From assembly GCA_028698405.1 (NCBI GenBank), contig JAQVDF010000132.1:1-6302 (forward strand): a stretch of 6,302 nucleotides of DNA. Reading direction: 5' to 3'. Positions 5,659 through 6,302 of the stretch are shown in pieces. Both the position numbers and the translations under genes were made by a program. Position 1 is the first letter of the stretch, and each line of letters begins with the position of its first letter. The notes beneath the pieces are model-generated. The model saw only the letters and a list, made by a program, of their open reading frames with translations. It made no database searches and was not told the DNA's origin. The DNA is from Phenylobacterium sp. (lineage in GTDB: Bacteria; Pseudomonadota; Alphaproteobacteria; Caulobacterales; Caulobacteraceae).

Positions 5659-6302
5659 TCAGAGGTCGCGCCGCACGGCCGCGGGCGTCACCGCCTGGCG
5701 CTCGCCGTCGAGCACCGGGGCGATCGGCTCGGGCTGGGCCCCGCCGGTCGGCTCGTTCACCCCGTGCGCCCAGTGCTTGATGAAGAAGCTGAGGGCGATG
5801 AAGGCGACGCCGATGCCGATGCCCCACATGCCCAGCATGTTGAACACCTCCAGCGAGCTGCGCAGCGCCGCGGCCGGGTCCAGCACCTGGCCGCCGACAG
5901 TCTCGGTGCCCGCGTAGCCGGCGATGATACCGCCCACGTACTGGGCAATCGCCGAGGACAGGAACCAGACGGCCATCATGAAGGACACGATCGAGGCCAC
6001 GCTCAGCTTGGTGATCTCCGACAGGCCGACCGGCGAAAGGAACAGCTCGCCCGTGGTGTGCAGCAGGTAGAGCAGGCCCAAGAGGATCAGCGGCAGGCGG
6101 TAGTTGCCGTCGGCGAACGCCGCGCCCCAGACCACCACCATGAAGCCGAGTCCCACTTGGATCAGGCCCAGGCCGGACTTCATCACCGGATTGGGGTCGC
6201 GGCCGCGCTGGGCGAGCCAGGCCCACATGGCCGCGAAGATCGGCGCGAAGATCAGGATGAAGCCGGCGTTGAACGACTGCACCTGGGCGGCAGGCAGCCC
6301 CA
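5659..6302 (-). CDS. POT/PTR2-family proton-coupled peptide transporter (C-terminal part, cut by window edge)
   Basis: Inner-membrane major-facilitator protein that imports di- and tripeptides with protons (DtpA-like). Only the last 213 complete codons are present; the frame stays open to the right edge, reading GLPAAQVQSFNAGFILIFAP, so the GTG inside it (6280-6282) is an internal valine and not a start. Five membrane helices are visible, probably helices 8-12 of the usual layout: around FNAGFILIFAPIFAAMWAWL, GLIQVGLGFMVVVWGAAF, LPLILLGLLYLLHTTGELF, SIVSFMMAVWFLSSAIAQYV and MWGIGIGVAFIALSFFIKHW. GELFLSPVGLSEITKL is a conserved POT-family stretch in the C-terminal half. A polar tail of about 35 residues ends in RRDL. 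The family signature motifs in the N-terminal half (such as ExxERFxYY) are outside the window, so substrate range cannot be judged. The gene converges on the TonB-dependent receptor. Confidence 0.9.
   Translation of the reverse strand, partial: GLPAAQVQSFNAGFILIFAPIFAAMWAWLAQRGRDPNPVMKSGLGLIQVGLGFMVVVWGAAFADGNYRLPLILLGLLYLLHTTGELFLSPVGLSEITKLSVASIVSFMMAVWFLSSAIAQYVGGIIAGYAGTETVGGQVLDPAAALRSSLEVFNMLGMWGIGIGVAFIALSFFIKHWAHGVNEPTGGAQPEPIAPVLDGERQAVTPAAVRRDL

Noticed and set aside
6280..6282. GTG as start of a separate 207-residue membrane protein
   Set aside because: The frame continues open to the window edge with sequence typical of the middle of a POT transporter, so this is an internal valine of a truncated gene.

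Overview
The window is high-GC (roughly 70% by eye), densely coded chromosomal DNA, with long spurious open frames on the opposite strands. Gene content points to an alphaproteobacterium, probably Caulobacterales-like (Caulobacter/Phenylobacterium type): an aa3-type cytochrome c oxidase coxB-coxA pair, a divergent tldD next to coxB (a neighbourhood I recall as common in alphaproteobacteria), and a TonB-dependent receptor resembling those abundant in Caulobacterales and sphingomonads. The taxonomic call is inference from gene style and order, not from a marker gene.

Layout. 1-695 (minus): first 231 codons of coxA (ctaD), cut by the left edge. 717-1673 (minus): complete coxB (ctaC), 21 bases upstream of coxA and almost certainly cotranscribed with it. 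1674-2031: a 358-base divergent regulatory region with an Fnr/FixK-like box (TTGACCATCATCAA), a short direct repeat, a hairpin and a candidate tldD promoter. 2032-3462 (plus): complete tldD, the metalloprotease partner of TldE/PmbA. 3463-3563: a 101-base spacer with a 12-base palindrome and a hairpin that buries a strong Shine-Dalgarno sequence. 3564-5615 (plus): a 683-residue TonB-dependent outer-membrane receptor, most likely starting at TTG. 5616-5658: a short convergent gap with a perfect GC-rich inverted repeat. 5659-6302 (minus): the C-terminal 213 codons of a POT/PTR2-family proton-coupled peptide transporter, cut by the right edge.

How they fit together. coxB and coxA encode the two catalytic-core subunits of the terminal oxidase in the inner membrane; the Fnr-type box upstream would be a natural way to tie them to oxygen supply. 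tldD, the receptor and the peptide transporter could form a loose peptide-handling neighbourhood (outer-membrane uptake, inner-membrane uptake, cytoplasmic cleavage), but they are not one operon and the link is speculative.

I see no mobile element, CRISPR array, tRNA or rRNA. The genes look ordinary; the items most worth a second look are regulatory: the Fnr-like box, and the SD-sequestering hairpin with a TTG start ahead of the receptor.
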